The translations under genes and the position numbers were made by a program. Shown in pieces: positions 1 through 8,083 of a DNA stretch of 64,000 nt. The notes below the pieces were generated by a model. That model made no database searches. It was not told where the DNA came from and saw only the letters and a program-made list of their open reading frames with translations. Within the stretch, counting starts at the first letter, position 1; each line of letters opens with the position of its first letter. Source of the stretch: Sphingomonas tagetis (GTDB lineage: Bacteria; Pseudomonadota; Alphaproteobacteria; Sphingomonadales; Sphingomonadaceae); the NCBI RefSeq assembly GCF_024211275.1, contig NZ_JAMLDX010000018.1, positions 24,121 through 88,120 of the forward strand, in the 5' to 3' direction.

Positions 1-358
1 CGCCTTCCGAACTGCGCTCGATCCGGTCGATGACATAGCCGCCGCCGATCGCGATCGCGCGCGTCTCGGGCTTGGCGTCGAGGCCTTCCCAGAAGGTTCC
101 GAAATAGACGCGGTCCTGCAGCGTGACGTCGCCGGGGAGGCCGCACACGGCGAGTCCGGCGGAGCTCGCGGGGGCCGGGCAGCTGCCGGTCGTCATGGCG
201 GTCGAGGACGATGTGGTGGAGGCCGTGGCGGACTGAGGCTCGGGCGCGGAAGGGGCGACGATCAGGCCGCCCGCGCCGCCCGATGGCATGCCGCTGGTGA
301 TGCCGAAGGCGGCGGCTGTGCCTGCCGCGAAAATGGCGACCGAAAGCGTCTTTCGCAT
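1..358 (-). CDS. Secreted protein of unknown function (3' end outside window)
   Basis: The gene reads leftward from an ATG at 358 and runs off the window, leaving 119 codons with no stop. The N-terminus (MRKTLSVAIFAAGTAAAFG) looks like a Sec signal peptide: a basic start followed by an Ala-rich hydrophobic stretch. After it comes a Ser/Thr/Ala-rich linker, then a region with two cysteines (SCPAPA and AVCGLPGD). A purine-rich ribosome site (GGGGAGAGCAGG) directly precedes the ATG. I do not recognise the family. The secreted location is inferred from the N-terminus only. Confidence 0.55.
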   Translation of the reverse strand, partial: MRKTLSVAIFAAGTAAAFGITSGMPSGGAGGLIVAPSAPEPQSATASTTSSSTAMTTGSCPAPASSAGLAVCGLPGDVTLQDRVYFGTFWEGLDAKPETRAIAIGGGYVIDRIERSSEG

Positions 359-484
359 CCTGCTCTCCCCGTGCACCGGCCGGCTGCGTTCTCGCGCCGG
401 TCCGTGGTTGCACGGTGCACAGGCTAGGCGGTTTGCCGCCCGATGCAGCGGCAATGGCTGTGCCGGGCCGCAGCGAGGGAATGC

Positions 485-519
485 CCAAATAAAAGGGGCG
501 AGCCATCGGCCCGCCCCTT
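485..519 (-). terminator. Rho-independent terminator of clpA
   Basis: On the minus strand a 12-bp stem (AAGGGGCGGGCC / GGCTCGCCCCTT, one G-U pair, 3-nt loop) is followed by TTTTATTT. It lies about 20 bp past the clpA stop, so it should end the clpA transcript. The rest of the 359-541 gap shows no gene. Confidence 0.75.
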
Positions 520-541
520 CGATCGGCTGGTCTGTGTGCGG

Positions 542-2866
542 TTACTTCGCCTTGGCCGCCTCGGCCTTCTTGCCACCGCCCTTTTTCGGGCGCTTCGGCG
601 CGGCCGGCACGATCGCGAAGCTGAGTGCATTGTCCTTGAGCTTCACCTCGACCTCGCCGCCATGGATGAGCTTGCCGAACAGCAGCTCCTCGGCCAGCGG
701 CTGCTTGATCTTCTCCTGAATGAGGCGGCCCATCGGGCGCGCGCCATAGAGCTTGTCATAGCCCTTCTCGGTGAGCCACGCCTTGGCGGCATCGTCCAGA
801 TTGATGTGGACGCCACGGTCGGCGAGCTGGAGCTCGAGCTGGAGGATGAACTTCTCCACCACCCGCTCGACCACCTTGGTCGGCAGGTAATCGAACGGCA
901 CGATCGCATCGAGACGGTTGCGGAATTCGGGGGTGAAGAGCTTCTTCACCGCCTCTTCCTGAACGTCCTCGCGGCTGAGTTCGCCGAAGCCGATGCTCTC
1001 GCGCGCCATGTCGGACGCACCGGCATTGGTGGTCATGATCAGGATCGTGTTGCGGAAATCGACCGTCTTGCCGTGGTGGTCGGTCAGCTTGCCGTTGTCC
1101 ATCACCTGCAACAGGATGTTGAACAGGTCGGGATGCGCCTTTTCCACCTCGTCGAGCAGCAGCACGCAATGCGGCTGCTGGTCGACCGCATCGGTCAGCA
1201 GGCCGCCCTGATCATAGCCGACATAGCCCGGAGGGGCGCCGATCAGACGGCTGACCGAGTGGCGCTCCATATATTCGGACATGTCGAAGCGCTGGAGCGG
1301 AATACCCATGATCTCGGCGAGCTGCTTGGCGACCTCGGTCTTGCCGACGCCGGTGGGGCCGCTGAACAGGTAATTGCCGATCGGCTTGCTCGGATCGCGC
1401 AGGCCCGCGCGGCTGAGCTTGATCGCGCTGGACAGCACCTCGATCGCCTTATCCTGTCCGAACACGACGCGCTTGAGGTCGGTCTCGAGGCTCGCCAGCA
1501 CTCGCGTGTCGTCGGCCGACACGGTCTTTGGCGGGATGCGCGCCATCGTCGCGATGACCTGTTCGATCTCCTTGGCGGTGATCGTCTTCTTGCGCTTGGA
1601 CGGCGGCACCAGCATCTGCATCGCGCCGACCTCGTCGATCACGTCGATCGCCTTGTCGGGCAGCTTGCGGTCATTGATGTAGCGCGCCGAGAGTTCCACC
1701 GCCGACTTGATCGCGTCAGGCGTGTATTTGACGTTGTGATGGTCCTCGAACGCGGTGCGCAGGCCCGCGAGGATCTTCACCGTATCCTCGATCGTCGGCT
1801 CGTTGACGTCGATCTTCTGGAAGCGGCGCAGCAGCGCGCGGTCCTTCTCGAAATGGTTGCGGAATTCCTTGTAGGTGGTGGAACCGATGCAGCGGATCGA
1901 ACCGCCCGACAGCGCCGGCTTGAGCAGGTTCGACGCGTCCATCGCGCCGCCGCTGGTGGCGCCCGCGCCGATCACGGTGTGGATCTCGTCGATGAACAGC
2001 ACCGCGTGCGGCAGCTTCTCCAGCTCCGACACGACCTGCTTGAGCCGCTCCTCGAAATCGCCGCGATAGCGCGTACCGGCAAGCAGCGCGCCCATGTCGA
2101 GTGAGTAGATCACCGCTTCCCTCAGTACCTCGGGCACGTCGCCCTCGACGATCTTGCGCGCGAGACCTTCGGCGATGGCGGTCTTGCCGACGCCGGGATC
2201 GCCGACATAGAGTGGGTTGTTCTTCGACCGGCGGCACAGGATCTGGACGGTACGATCGACCTCCGGCCCGCGCCCGATCAGCGGATCGACCTTGCCGGCC
2301 TTGGCCTTTTCGTTGAGGTCGACGGTGAACTGCTTGAGCGCGCTTTCGCCCTTGCCGTTCTTGCTCTCGCTCTTCTGCGGCTTCTCCTCCTCGGCGCCCT
2401 TGGGGGTCGAAGCCTCGGTCGGGGCCGAGCCCTTGCCGACGCCGTGGCTGATGAAGCTGACCGCATCGAGCCGGCTCATATCCTGCTGCTGCAGGAAATA
2501 GACGGCATAGCTCTCGCGCTCGCTGAACAGCGCGACGAGCACGTTGGCGCCGGTCACTTCGTCGCGGCCCGAGGACTGGACGTGGAGGATCGCGCGCTGG
2601 ACCACGCGCTGGAAGCCGCTGGTGGGCGAGGGGTCGGTCTGCTGATCGACCCGCAGCGCCTGAAGCTCGGTATCGAGATAATGCGCGACGGTGGTCTTGA
2701 GTTCGCCCAGGTCCACCCCGCACGAGCTCATCACCTTGGAGGCATGCTCGTCATCGACCAGCGCGAGCAGCAGATGCTCGAGCGTCGCATATTCGTGGCG
2801 GCGCGACGAGGCGGCCTCCAGAGCGCGATGGAGGGTGGATTCGAGGGCGGAGGCGAAACTAGGCAT
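542..2866 (-). CDS. clpA: ATP-dependent Clp protease ATP-binding subunit ClpA
   Basis: Hsp100 unfoldase that feeds substrates to ClpP and, with the adaptor ClpS, degrades N-degron proteins in the cytoplasm. The 774-residue product has the Clp N-domain repeats (1-150), a charged linker (about 150-180) and two AAA+ modules. Walker A motifs are GDPGVGKT near 222-229 and GPTGVGKT near 503-510; FIDEIH near 291-296 is Walker B of the first module. An IGFG tetrapeptide after the second Walker B matches the ClpP-docking loop. The protein ends in a Lys/Ala-rich tail. The length is typical for ClpA, and the long middle coiled-coil domain of ClpB is absent. No clpS was found beside it. A palindrome lies about 50 bp upstream. 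Confidence 0.95.
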   Translation of the reverse strand: MPSFASALESTLHRALEAASSRRHEYATLEHLLLALVDDEHASKVMSSCGVDLGELKTTVAHYLDTELQALRVDQQTDPSPTSGFQRVVQRAILHVQSSGRDEVTGANVLVALFSERESYAVYFLQQQDMSRLDAVSFISHGVGKGSAPTEASTPKGAEEEKPQKSESKNGKGESALKQFTVDLNEKAKAGKVDPLIGRGPEVDRTVQILCRRSKNNPLYVGDPGVGKTAIAEGLARKIVEGDVPEVLREAVIYSLDMGALLAGTRYRGDFEERLKQVVSELEKLPHAVLFIDEIHTVIGAGATSGGAMDASNLLKPALSGGSIRCIGSTTYKEFRNHFEKDRALLRRFQKIDVNEPTIEDTVKILAGLRTAFEDHHNVKYTPDAIKSAVELSARYINDRKLPDKAIDVIDEVGAMQMLVPPSKRKKTITAKEIEQVIATMARIPPKTVSADDTRVLASLETDLKRVVFGQDKAIEVLSSAIKLSRAGLRDPSKPIGNYLFSGPTGVGKTEVAKQLAEIMGIPLQRFDMSEYMERHSVSRLIGAPPGYVGYDQGGLLTDAVDQQPHCVLLLDEVEKAHPDLFNILLQVMDNGKLTDHHGKTVDFRNTILIMTTNAGASDMARESIGFGELSREDVQEEAVKKLFTPEFRNRLDAIVPFDYLPTKVVERVVEKFILQLELQLADRGVHINLDDAAKAWLTEKGYDKLYGARPMGRLIQEKIKQPLAEELLFGKLIHGGEVEVKLKDNALSFAIVPAAPKRPKKGGGKKAEAAKAK

Positions 2867-2911
2867 TCGGATACAACTCCCGTCGGACCGTCAGACTATC
2901 CGGCCCGTCTT

Positions 2912-2925
2912 TTCCAATGTTGGAA
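2912..2925. repeat. TTCCAA-TG-TTGGAA palindrome upstream of clpA
   Basis: A perfect 6-bp inverted repeat with a 2-bp spacer, preceded by two more T and followed by G. It sits between the DUF1192 gene and clpA, about 46 bp before the clpA start. A second copy with the other centre (CA) is at 39453-39466. It could be a regulator-binding site or part of a dispersed repeat; sequence alone does not decide. Confidence 0.5.
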
Positions 2926-3001
2926 GTGCGGCCCTCTGCTGCAAGCGCAGCGGCTTCGCACCGGAGTAGCATGGCGTTTCGCCCCTGCTCCGGTGCGACG
3001 C

Positions 3002-3196
3002 TCATCGCTTGAATAGCGAGTCGGCGCTTGCGCGATGGTTAACGGCGCGTTCTTTCTTTTGCCGGCAGCGCGCGATCTCGGCCTCCAGCAGCGCGATCCG
3101 CTCGTCCAGTTCCTCGACCGAGAACGGATCGAGGTCCTGTTTGCCGAGCTGCGCGGCGGGATCATCTTTCCGGCGGGGAAGATCGTCCATTTCCAT
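3002..3196 (-). CDS. DUF1192 family small protein
   Basis: A 64-residue acidic/basic protein. The N-terminal segment (DDLPRRKDDPAAQLG) is followed by SVEELDERIALLEAEIARC, a predicted helix with heptad-like leucines, and a C-terminal SADSLFK. This pattern is what I recall for DUF1192, short alphaproteobacterial proteins of unknown role. It may be cotranscribed with clpA, which lies 135 bp downstream on the same strand. A 10-bp inverted repeat (CGCACCGGAG, 2957-2997) between them has no U-tract. Confidence 0.7.
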   Translation of the reverse strand: MEMDDLPRRKDDPAAQLGKQDLDPFSVEELDERIALLEAEIARCRQKKERAVNHRASADSLFKR

Positions 3197-3264
3197 TGCA
3201 GTGCAGCGTTGACCGGGGGACGGGCGATGTCAATAACGCCCCGGCGCAAAACCGGGGGATACGA

Positions 3265-4263
3265 GTGACGCTGCCTGACATGATGCGAGCGATCGATCCC
3301 GAAGCGCCGGGCGGGCCGGAGATGCTGGTCGAGGTCCAGCGCCCGGTGCCGCAGCCGGGCGCGGGCGAGGTGCTGATCCGCGTCGCCGCGGCGGGCGTGA
3401 ACCGGCCCGATATCGTGCAGCGGATCGGCGCCTATCCGCCACCGCCGGGCACGACGAGCATCCTGGGGCTGGAAGTCGCTGGTGAGGTCGTGGCCGTCGG
3501 CGAGGACGTGCCCCGGGAGGTGATCGGCCAGCCGATGTGCGCGCTGGTCGCCGGCGGCGGCTATGCCGAATATGCCGTGGCGCCGCTCGGCCAGTGCCTG
3601 CCCGTGCCGCAAGCGCTGAGCATGGCCGAAGCCGCGGCGATGCCCGAGACGCTGTTCACCGTGTGGACCAATTTGTTCGAGCGCGGTTATGCGAGCGAGG
3701 GCGACACCGTGCTGGTGCATGGCGGGACGAGCGGGATCGGCACGATGGCGGTCTCGCTGTGCAAGCTGTTCGGCGTCAAGGTGATCGTCACCGCCGGGAG
3801 CGACGACAAGGTCGCCGCCTGCCTCGCCCACGGCGCGGATCATGCGATCAATTACAAGACCGAGGATTTCGTCGTGCGGGTCAAGGAATTGACCGGCGGG
3901 CGCGGCGTCAATGTCGTGCTCGACATGGTCGGCGGCGACTATGTCGCGCGCAACATCAAGTGCATGGCCGATGACGGCCGCCACGTCTCGATCGCAGCGC
4001 AGGGCGGGATGCAGGCGACCGTGCCGGTGTTCGAGATCATGCGCCGCCGCCTGACCCTGACCGGATCAACGCTGCGCGCGCGCGACGTGGCGTTCAAGAC
4101 GCTGGTCGCCGACGAGCTGGCGCGCGCGGTGTGGCCGCATGTCGAGGCGGGCAAGCTCAAACCGGTGATCGATAAAATTTTTCCGCTCGCGGAAGCCGCC
4201 GAAGCGCACCGGCGGATGGAGGCGGGCGCGCATATGGGCAAGATCGTGCTGGAGGTGCTGTGA
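3265..4263 (+). CDS. NAD(P)H-quinone oxidoreductase, PIG3/zeta-crystallin type
   Basis: A 332-residue zinc-free medium-chain dehydrogenase predicted to reduce quinones with NAD(P)H. An N-terminal GroES-like domain includes AAGVNRPDIVQR. A Rossmann fold follows, with HGGTSGIGTMA near 152-162 in place of the usual GxGxxG. The zinc cysteines of alcohol dehydrogenases are missing, as in this subfamily. I chose GTG 3265 because GGGGGA lies 5 bp upstream; an in-frame ATG at 3280 has no ribosome site. The stop overlaps the start of the GST gene, so the two are probably cotranslated in a detoxification unit. Confidence 0.85.
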   Translation: MTLPDMMRAIDPEAPGGPEMLVEVQRPVPQPGAGEVLIRVAAAGVNRPDIVQRIGAYPPPPGTTSILGLEVAGEVVAVGEDVPREVIGQPMCALVAGGGYAEYAVAPLGQCLPVPQALSMAEAAAMPETLFTVWTNLFERGYASEGDTVLVHGGTSGIGTMAVSLCKLFGVKVIVTAGSDDKVAACLAHGADHAINYKTEDFVVRVKELTGGRGVNVVLDMVGGDYVARNIKCMADDGRHVSIAAQGGMQATVPVFEIMRRRLTLTGSTLRARDVAFKTLVADELARAVWPHVEAGKLKPVIDKIFPLAEAAEAHRRMEAGAHMGKIVLEVL

Positions 4264-4877
4264 GCGAACTGGTCCTCCATGAATACGCCGCGTCGGGGAA
4301 TTGCTACAAGATCCGGCTGACGGCGGCGCTGGCGGGCAAGGCGCTGGTCCGGCGCGAATATGACATCATGCAGGGGGAAACGCGGACGGCGGACTTTCTG
4401 GCGAAGGTCAACGCCAATGGCCGCATCCCGGTGCTTCAGGTCGGCGAGCGCTTCATGCCCGAGAGCAACGCGGCGTGCGTCTATGTCGCCGACGGCACGG
4501 CGCTGATCCCGGCCGATCCGTTCGACCGCGCCGACATGCTGCGCTGGATGTTCTGGGAACAATATAACCACGAGCCCAATATCGCGACGGTGCGCTTCTG
4601 GATGGGCTGGATCGGCGAAGCGAACCTCAACGATCTCCAGCGCGCGCTGCTGCCGGGTAAGTGCGAGGCCGGCACGGCGGCGCTCCGGCTGATGGACGAG
4701 CATCTGGCAGGGCGCGAGTGGTTCGTCGGGGACGGGCCGACGCTCGCCGACATCTGCCTCTATGCCTATACCCATGTCGCCGAGGAGGGCGGGTTCGCGC
4801 TCGCGCCCTGGCCGGCGGTGCGGGGCTGGATCGCGCGGGTCGAGGCGTTGAAGGGCTATATTCCCATCACCGCGTGA
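4260..4877 (+). CDS. Glutathione S-transferase family protein
   Basis: A 205-residue cytosolic GST-like protein. The thioredoxin-like N-domain contains SGNCYKIRL near residue 14, where Ser or Cys would contact glutathione, and GRIPVLQ with the cis-proline. PESNAACVYVADG is the glutathione-binding turn. The C-terminal all-helical domain ends with PTLADICLYAYTHVAEEGGF, the usual N-capping region. The GTG start overlaps the TGA of the quinone oxidoreductase gene by two bases, indicating translational coupling. The substrate is unknown. Confidence 0.88.
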   Translation: MSELVLHEYAASGNCYKIRLTAALAGKALVRREYDIMQGETRTADFLAKVNANGRIPVLQVGERFMPESNAACVYVADGTALIPADPFDRADMLRWMFWEQYNHEPNIATVRFWMGWIGEANLNDLQRALLPGKCEAGTAALRLMDEHLAGREWFVGDGPTLADICLYAYTHVAEEGGFALAPWPAVRGWIARVEALKGYIPITA

Positions 4878-4960
4878 CAATGCGGTGACGGCTGCACGCG
4901 CCGAGCTGTAACATTTCACGGCCATTAGCCGCCCCGGGCAAGGACATTTGCGGGGCTCGC

Positions 4961-5848
4961 ATGGCCACGATCACTCGACTTCCGTTCGACGGAAAATTTG
5001 CCGACCTTTCCGATTTCACCGCCGCCAATCCGGCCATTCCGGAGCGGGTGATCGGCGGGCGCAAGCAGTTCCGCACGATCTGGATCAGCGACATCCATCT
5101 CGGCACGCGCGGCTGCAACACGGAAATGCTGATCGATTTTCTCGACCATGTCGACAGCGAGATGATCTACCTCGTCGGCGACATCATCGACGGGTGGCAG
5201 CTCAAGCGGAAATTCTACTGGCCCGCCGCGCACAACGACATCGTGTGGCGCATTCTCAAGCGCGCCAAGCGCGGCGCGCGGGTGATCTACATCCCGGGCA
5301 ACCATGACGAGATCTTCCGCCAGTTCAGCGGGCTCAATTTCGGCGGGGTCGAGATCAAGCGTCAGGCGATCCACCAGACCGCCGATGGCCGCCGCCTGCT
5401 GGTGCTGCACGGCGACGAGTTCGACGCGATCACGCTGTCGCATCGCTGGCTCGCGCATGTCGGCGACGCCGCCTATACCGCGGTGATGACGCTCAACCGC
5501 TGGTGCAACAAATACCGGCGCTGGCGCGGGCTGCCCTATTGGTCGCTGAGCAAGCACGCCAAGCAGAAGGTCAAGAACGCGGTCGAGTTCATCTGCGGCT
5601 TCGAGGAGATCGTGGCGAAGGAAGCCGGCGCGCGCGGCGTCGACGGCGTGATCGCCGGGCACATCCACACCGCCGAGATGCGCACGATCGACGGGATCGA
5701 ATATTATAATGACGGCGACTGGGTGGAGGGTTGCACCGCTCTGGTCGAGCATTACGATGGCCGGATGGAAATTCTCCATTGGGCCGACGAGATCGCAGCA
5801 CGCGAGCCCCTCGGCCCCGAACGGGTCGAGGCGCTGGCGGCAGCTTGA
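4961..5848 (+). CDS. LpxH-like metallophosphoesterase (UDP-2,3-diacylglucosamine diphosphatase family)
   Basis: A 295-residue calcineurin-type phosphoesterase. The metal-binding motifs appear in order: SDIHLG (D44, H46), GDIIDG (D74), GNHDE (N115, H116), HGDE, and GHIHT near the C-terminus. The family includes LpxH of lipid A synthesis and a larger set of UDP-diacylglucosamine diphosphatase-like enzymes. This protein is longer than classical LpxH (about 240 residues) and has a roughly 38-residue N-terminal extension, so the exact substrate is uncertain. The stop touches the glycosyltransferase gene, suggesting a shared envelope or glycolipid role. Confidence 0.85.
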   Translation: MATITRLPFDGKFADLSDFTAANPAIPERVIGGRKQFRTIWISDIHLGTRGCNTEMLIDFLDHVDSEMIYLVGDIIDGWQLKRKFYWPAAHNDIVWRILKRAKRGARVIYIPGNHDEIFRQFSGLNFGGVEIKRQAIHQTADGRRLLVLHGDEFDAITLSHRWLAHVGDAAYTAVMTLNRWCNKYRRWRGLPYWSLSKHAKQKVKNAVEFICGFEEIVAKEAGARGVDGVIAGHIHTAEMRTIDGIEYYNDGDWVEGCTALVEHYDGRMEILHWADEIAAREPLGPERVEALAAA

Positions 5849-5859
5849 GCGAAGAGCAG

Positions 5860-6882
5860 ATGCGGATCGCGATCGTGACCGACGCCTGGGAGCCCCAGGT
5901 GAACGGGGTCGTCCGGACGCTGCAGTCGGTGCGTCAGGTGCTGGAGAAGCAGGGCCATCAGGTGCTGGTGATCTCGCCCGACCGGTTCTACTCGGTGCCG
6001 TGCCCGACCTATCCCGAGATCCGGCTGGCGATGGTTCGCAGCAAGACGATCGGCGACCTGCTCGACGAGTTTTCGCCGCACGCCGTGCATCTGGCGACCG
6101 AAGGGCCGGTGTGCGTCGCGGCGCGGCGCTGGTGCCTCAAACATGATTTCCCCTTCACCACCGCCTATCACACGCAATTCCCCGATTATGTCGAGGCGCG
6201 CTCGGGCGTGCCGGCGGAATGGGTGTGGCGCTATATCCGCTGGTTCCACGAGCCTGCGCAGGCGATCCTCGCCTCGACCGAGTCGATCCGCACGTCGCTG
6301 CGCGCGCATGGCCTGAGCCGGGTGCGGCACTGGGGGCGGGGCGTCGATCTCGCCAATTTCCGGCCGGATGCCACCCCGCATCCGGCGATCGCCGGGCTGC
6401 CCGGGCCGGTGCAGCTCTATGTCGGGCGCGTCGCGGTCGAGAAGAATCTGGAGGCGTTCCTGGCGTCGGGTCATGCGGGGACGAAAGTCGTCGTTGGCGA
6501 CGGTCCGGCGCGCGCCACGCTCGAAGCCAAATATCCCGATGTGCGTTTTCTCGGCTCGATGTTCGGCGCCGAGCTGGCCAGCGCCTATGCCGCGGCGGAC
6601 GTGTTCGTCTTTCCGAGCAAGACCGACACGTTCGGGCTGGTGATGATCGAGGCGCTGGCATGCGGCACCCCGGTCGCCGCCTATCCCGTGACCGGGCCGG
6701 TCGACATCCTGACGCCGCAGACTGGCGCGATGGACGACGATCTCGACGCCGCTATCGCCGCTGCGCTGACCTGCGATTCCGCTGCCTGCGCCGATTATGG
6801 GCGGGGCTTCACCTGGGAGGCGAGCGCGCGCCAGTTCCTCGCCGCGCTGGCGCCGATCGACGAGGAAGCGCGCGCCGCCTGA
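5860..6882 (+). CDS. Glycosyltransferase family 4 (GT-B fold)
   Basis: A 340-residue glycosyltransferase. The N-domain starts MRIAIVTDAWEPQVNGVV, and the C-domain carries VGRVAVEKNLEAFL, VGDGPARATLE and FPSKTDTFGLVMIEALACGTP, the E-x7-E sugar-nucleotide site of GT4 enzymes. It resembles the set that includes mannosyl- and sulfoquinovosyl-diacylglycerol synthases. I chose ATG 5860 because GAAGAG lies just upstream; a TTG at 5845 overlapping the previous stop would add five residues. The link to the LpxH-like gene suggests lipid glycosylation, but the acceptor is not evident. Confidence 0.85.
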   Translation: MRIAIVTDAWEPQVNGVVRTLQSVRQVLEKQGHQVLVISPDRFYSVPCPTYPEIRLAMVRSKTIGDLLDEFSPHAVHLATEGPVCVAARRWCLKHDFPFTTAYHTQFPDYVEARSGVPAEWVWRYIRWFHEPAQAILASTESIRTSLRAHGLSRVRHWGRGVDLANFRPDATPHPAIAGLPGPVQLYVGRVAVEKNLEAFLASGHAGTKVVVGDGPARATLEAKYPDVRFLGSMFGAELASAYAAADVFVFPSKTDTFGLVMIEALACGTPVAAYPVTGPVDILTPQTGAMDDDLDAAIAAALTCDSAACADYGRGFTWEASARQFLAALAPIDEEARAA

Positions 6883-6910
6883 CGCGGTGCTGGCCGCTGC
6901 TCGGACTGAT

Positions 6911-6930
6911 CGGCGCAAATGCGCCGGTTC
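6911..6930 (+). terminator. Possible weak terminator after the glycosyltransferase gene
   Basis: CGGCGC-AAAT-GCGCCG forms a perfect 6-bp stem followed by GTTCTTCT. The T content is modest, so termination is only plausible. Confidence 0.35.
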
Positions 6931-6949
6931 TTCTCGCCACGACAGCTAT

Positions 6950-6978
6950 TTGACATAGTTTTGCGACAAACTCGTAGG
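6950..6978 (+). promoter_or_regulatory. Possible promoter of the RND efflux operon
   Basis: A perfect TTGACA hexamer at 6950-6955 lies about 70 bp before the membrane fusion protein gene. At 16-17 bp spacing the -10 candidate (TCGTAG/CGTAGG) is poor. No local regulator gene is adjacent. Confidence 0.35.
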
Positions 6979-7021
6979 ACAAGCTTGCCTCCCCTCCGGA
7001 CTGACCTTAGCGCGTGGTTTG

Positions 7022-8083
7022 ATGCGATTAATCCTTATTCTGTCGGCCTCGGCCCTTGTCCTGACAGCGTGCGGCGGCGGTGACGCGGCGCAGAAAAAGG
7101 GACGCGAGGCGCCGCTCGTCACGCTGGCGGCGGTCCAGCCGGCGCGGTTCGTCGACCGCATCGACGCGGTCGGGACCGCGCGCGCCAACGAGCAGGTGAC
7201 GCTGACCGCGCCGGTGACGCAACGGATCGAGCGGCTCAATTTCGACGACGGCGCCTATGTCGGCCGCGGCCAGGTGATCGCGGTGCTGGCGCAGGGCCAG
7301 CAGCAGGCGCAACTGGCGCAGGCGGCGGTGGTGCAGCGCGAGGCGCGGCAGCAGCTCAACCGGCTCGAGGCGTTGAAGGCGCGCGGCTTTGCGACGCGCA
7401 GCGCGGTCGATGCGCAAGTGGCGCTCGAAGGGCAGGCGCGGGCGCAGGCGGCCGAGGCGCGCGCGACGATCGCCGACCGCGTGGTGCGCGCGCCGTTCGG
7501 CGGCTGGGTGTCGCTGCGCAACATTTCGGCCGGCGCGGTGGTGAGCGCTGGCACCGAGATCGCGACGGTCAGCGACGTCAGCCGCATCAAGCTCGATTTC
7601 GCGGTGCCCGAGACGCTGCTGGCGCGGGTCCAGCCGGGGCAGCCGATCGTCGCGATTGCGGCCGCCTATCCCGACCAGCCGTTCCGCGGCACGGTCGCGA
7701 CGGTCGATCCGGTGCTCAACCCGCAGACGCGCGCGGCGACGGTGCGGGCAGTGCTCGCCAATGGCGACCGCAAGCTCAAGCCCGGCATGCTGCTAACGGT
7801 CGCGATCGAGGCGGCGGCGCGAACGGTGCCGTCGGTGCCCGAGCTGTCGGTGGTGGGCGAGGGCGACCAGAGCTATGTCTTCATCGTCGAGAACGGCAAG
7901 GCGAAGCGCGTCAAGGTCGTCACCGGACTGCGCCAGAACGGGCTGGTCGAGATTCGTGAGGGCCTGCGCCCCGGACAGCGGGTGGTGACCGAGGGCGTGG
8001 TCAAGATCGCGGACGGCCAGCAGGTGCGTACCGGCGGCCCCGGCAATGCCAAGGCGGGCGCTCGCAGCAAGAGCGGCAACTGA
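7022..8083 (+). CDS. RND efflux periplasmic adaptor (membrane fusion lipoprotein)
   Basis: A 353-residue adaptor joining an inner-membrane RND pump to an outer-membrane channel. The N-terminus (MRLILILSASALVLTAC) ends in a lipobox with Cys17, so it should be a lipoprotein. The beta-barrel/lipoyl halves flank a short hairpin: NFDDGAYVGRGQVIAVL is the first lipoyl half and ADRVVRAPFGGWVSLRNIS the second. The alpha-hairpin is short and Gln/Ala-rich (QAQLAQAAVVQREARQQL). The stop TGA shares a base with the ATG of the pump gene. Confidence 0.9.
   Translation: MRLILILSASALVLTACGGGDAAQKKGREAPLVTLAAVQPARFVDRIDAVGTARANEQVTLTAPVTQRIERLNFDDGAYVGRGQVIAVLAQGQQQAQLAQAAVVQREARQQLNRLEALKARGFATRSAVDAQVALEGQARAQAAEARATIADRVVRAPFGGWVSLRNISAGAVVSAGTEIATVSDVSRIKLDFAVPETLLARVQPGQPIVAIAAAYPDQPFRGTVATVDPVLNPQTRAATVRAVLANGDRKLKPGMLLTVAIEAAARTVPSVPELSVVGEGDQSYVFIVENGKAKRVKVVTGLRQNGLVEIREGLRPGQRVVTEGVVKIADGQQVRTGGPGNAKAGARSKSGN

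Noticed and set aside
443..2104. Long open frame opposite clpA
   Set aside because: It is antisense to a clear ClpA, rich in Arg/Leu/Asp/His with no domain; GC-rich codon bias keeps this frame open.
2957..2997. Terminator between the DUF1192 gene and clpA
   Set aside because: The CGCACCGGAG/CTCCGGTGCG stem is good but no U-tract follows on the minus strand; it may be only a structural inverted repeat.
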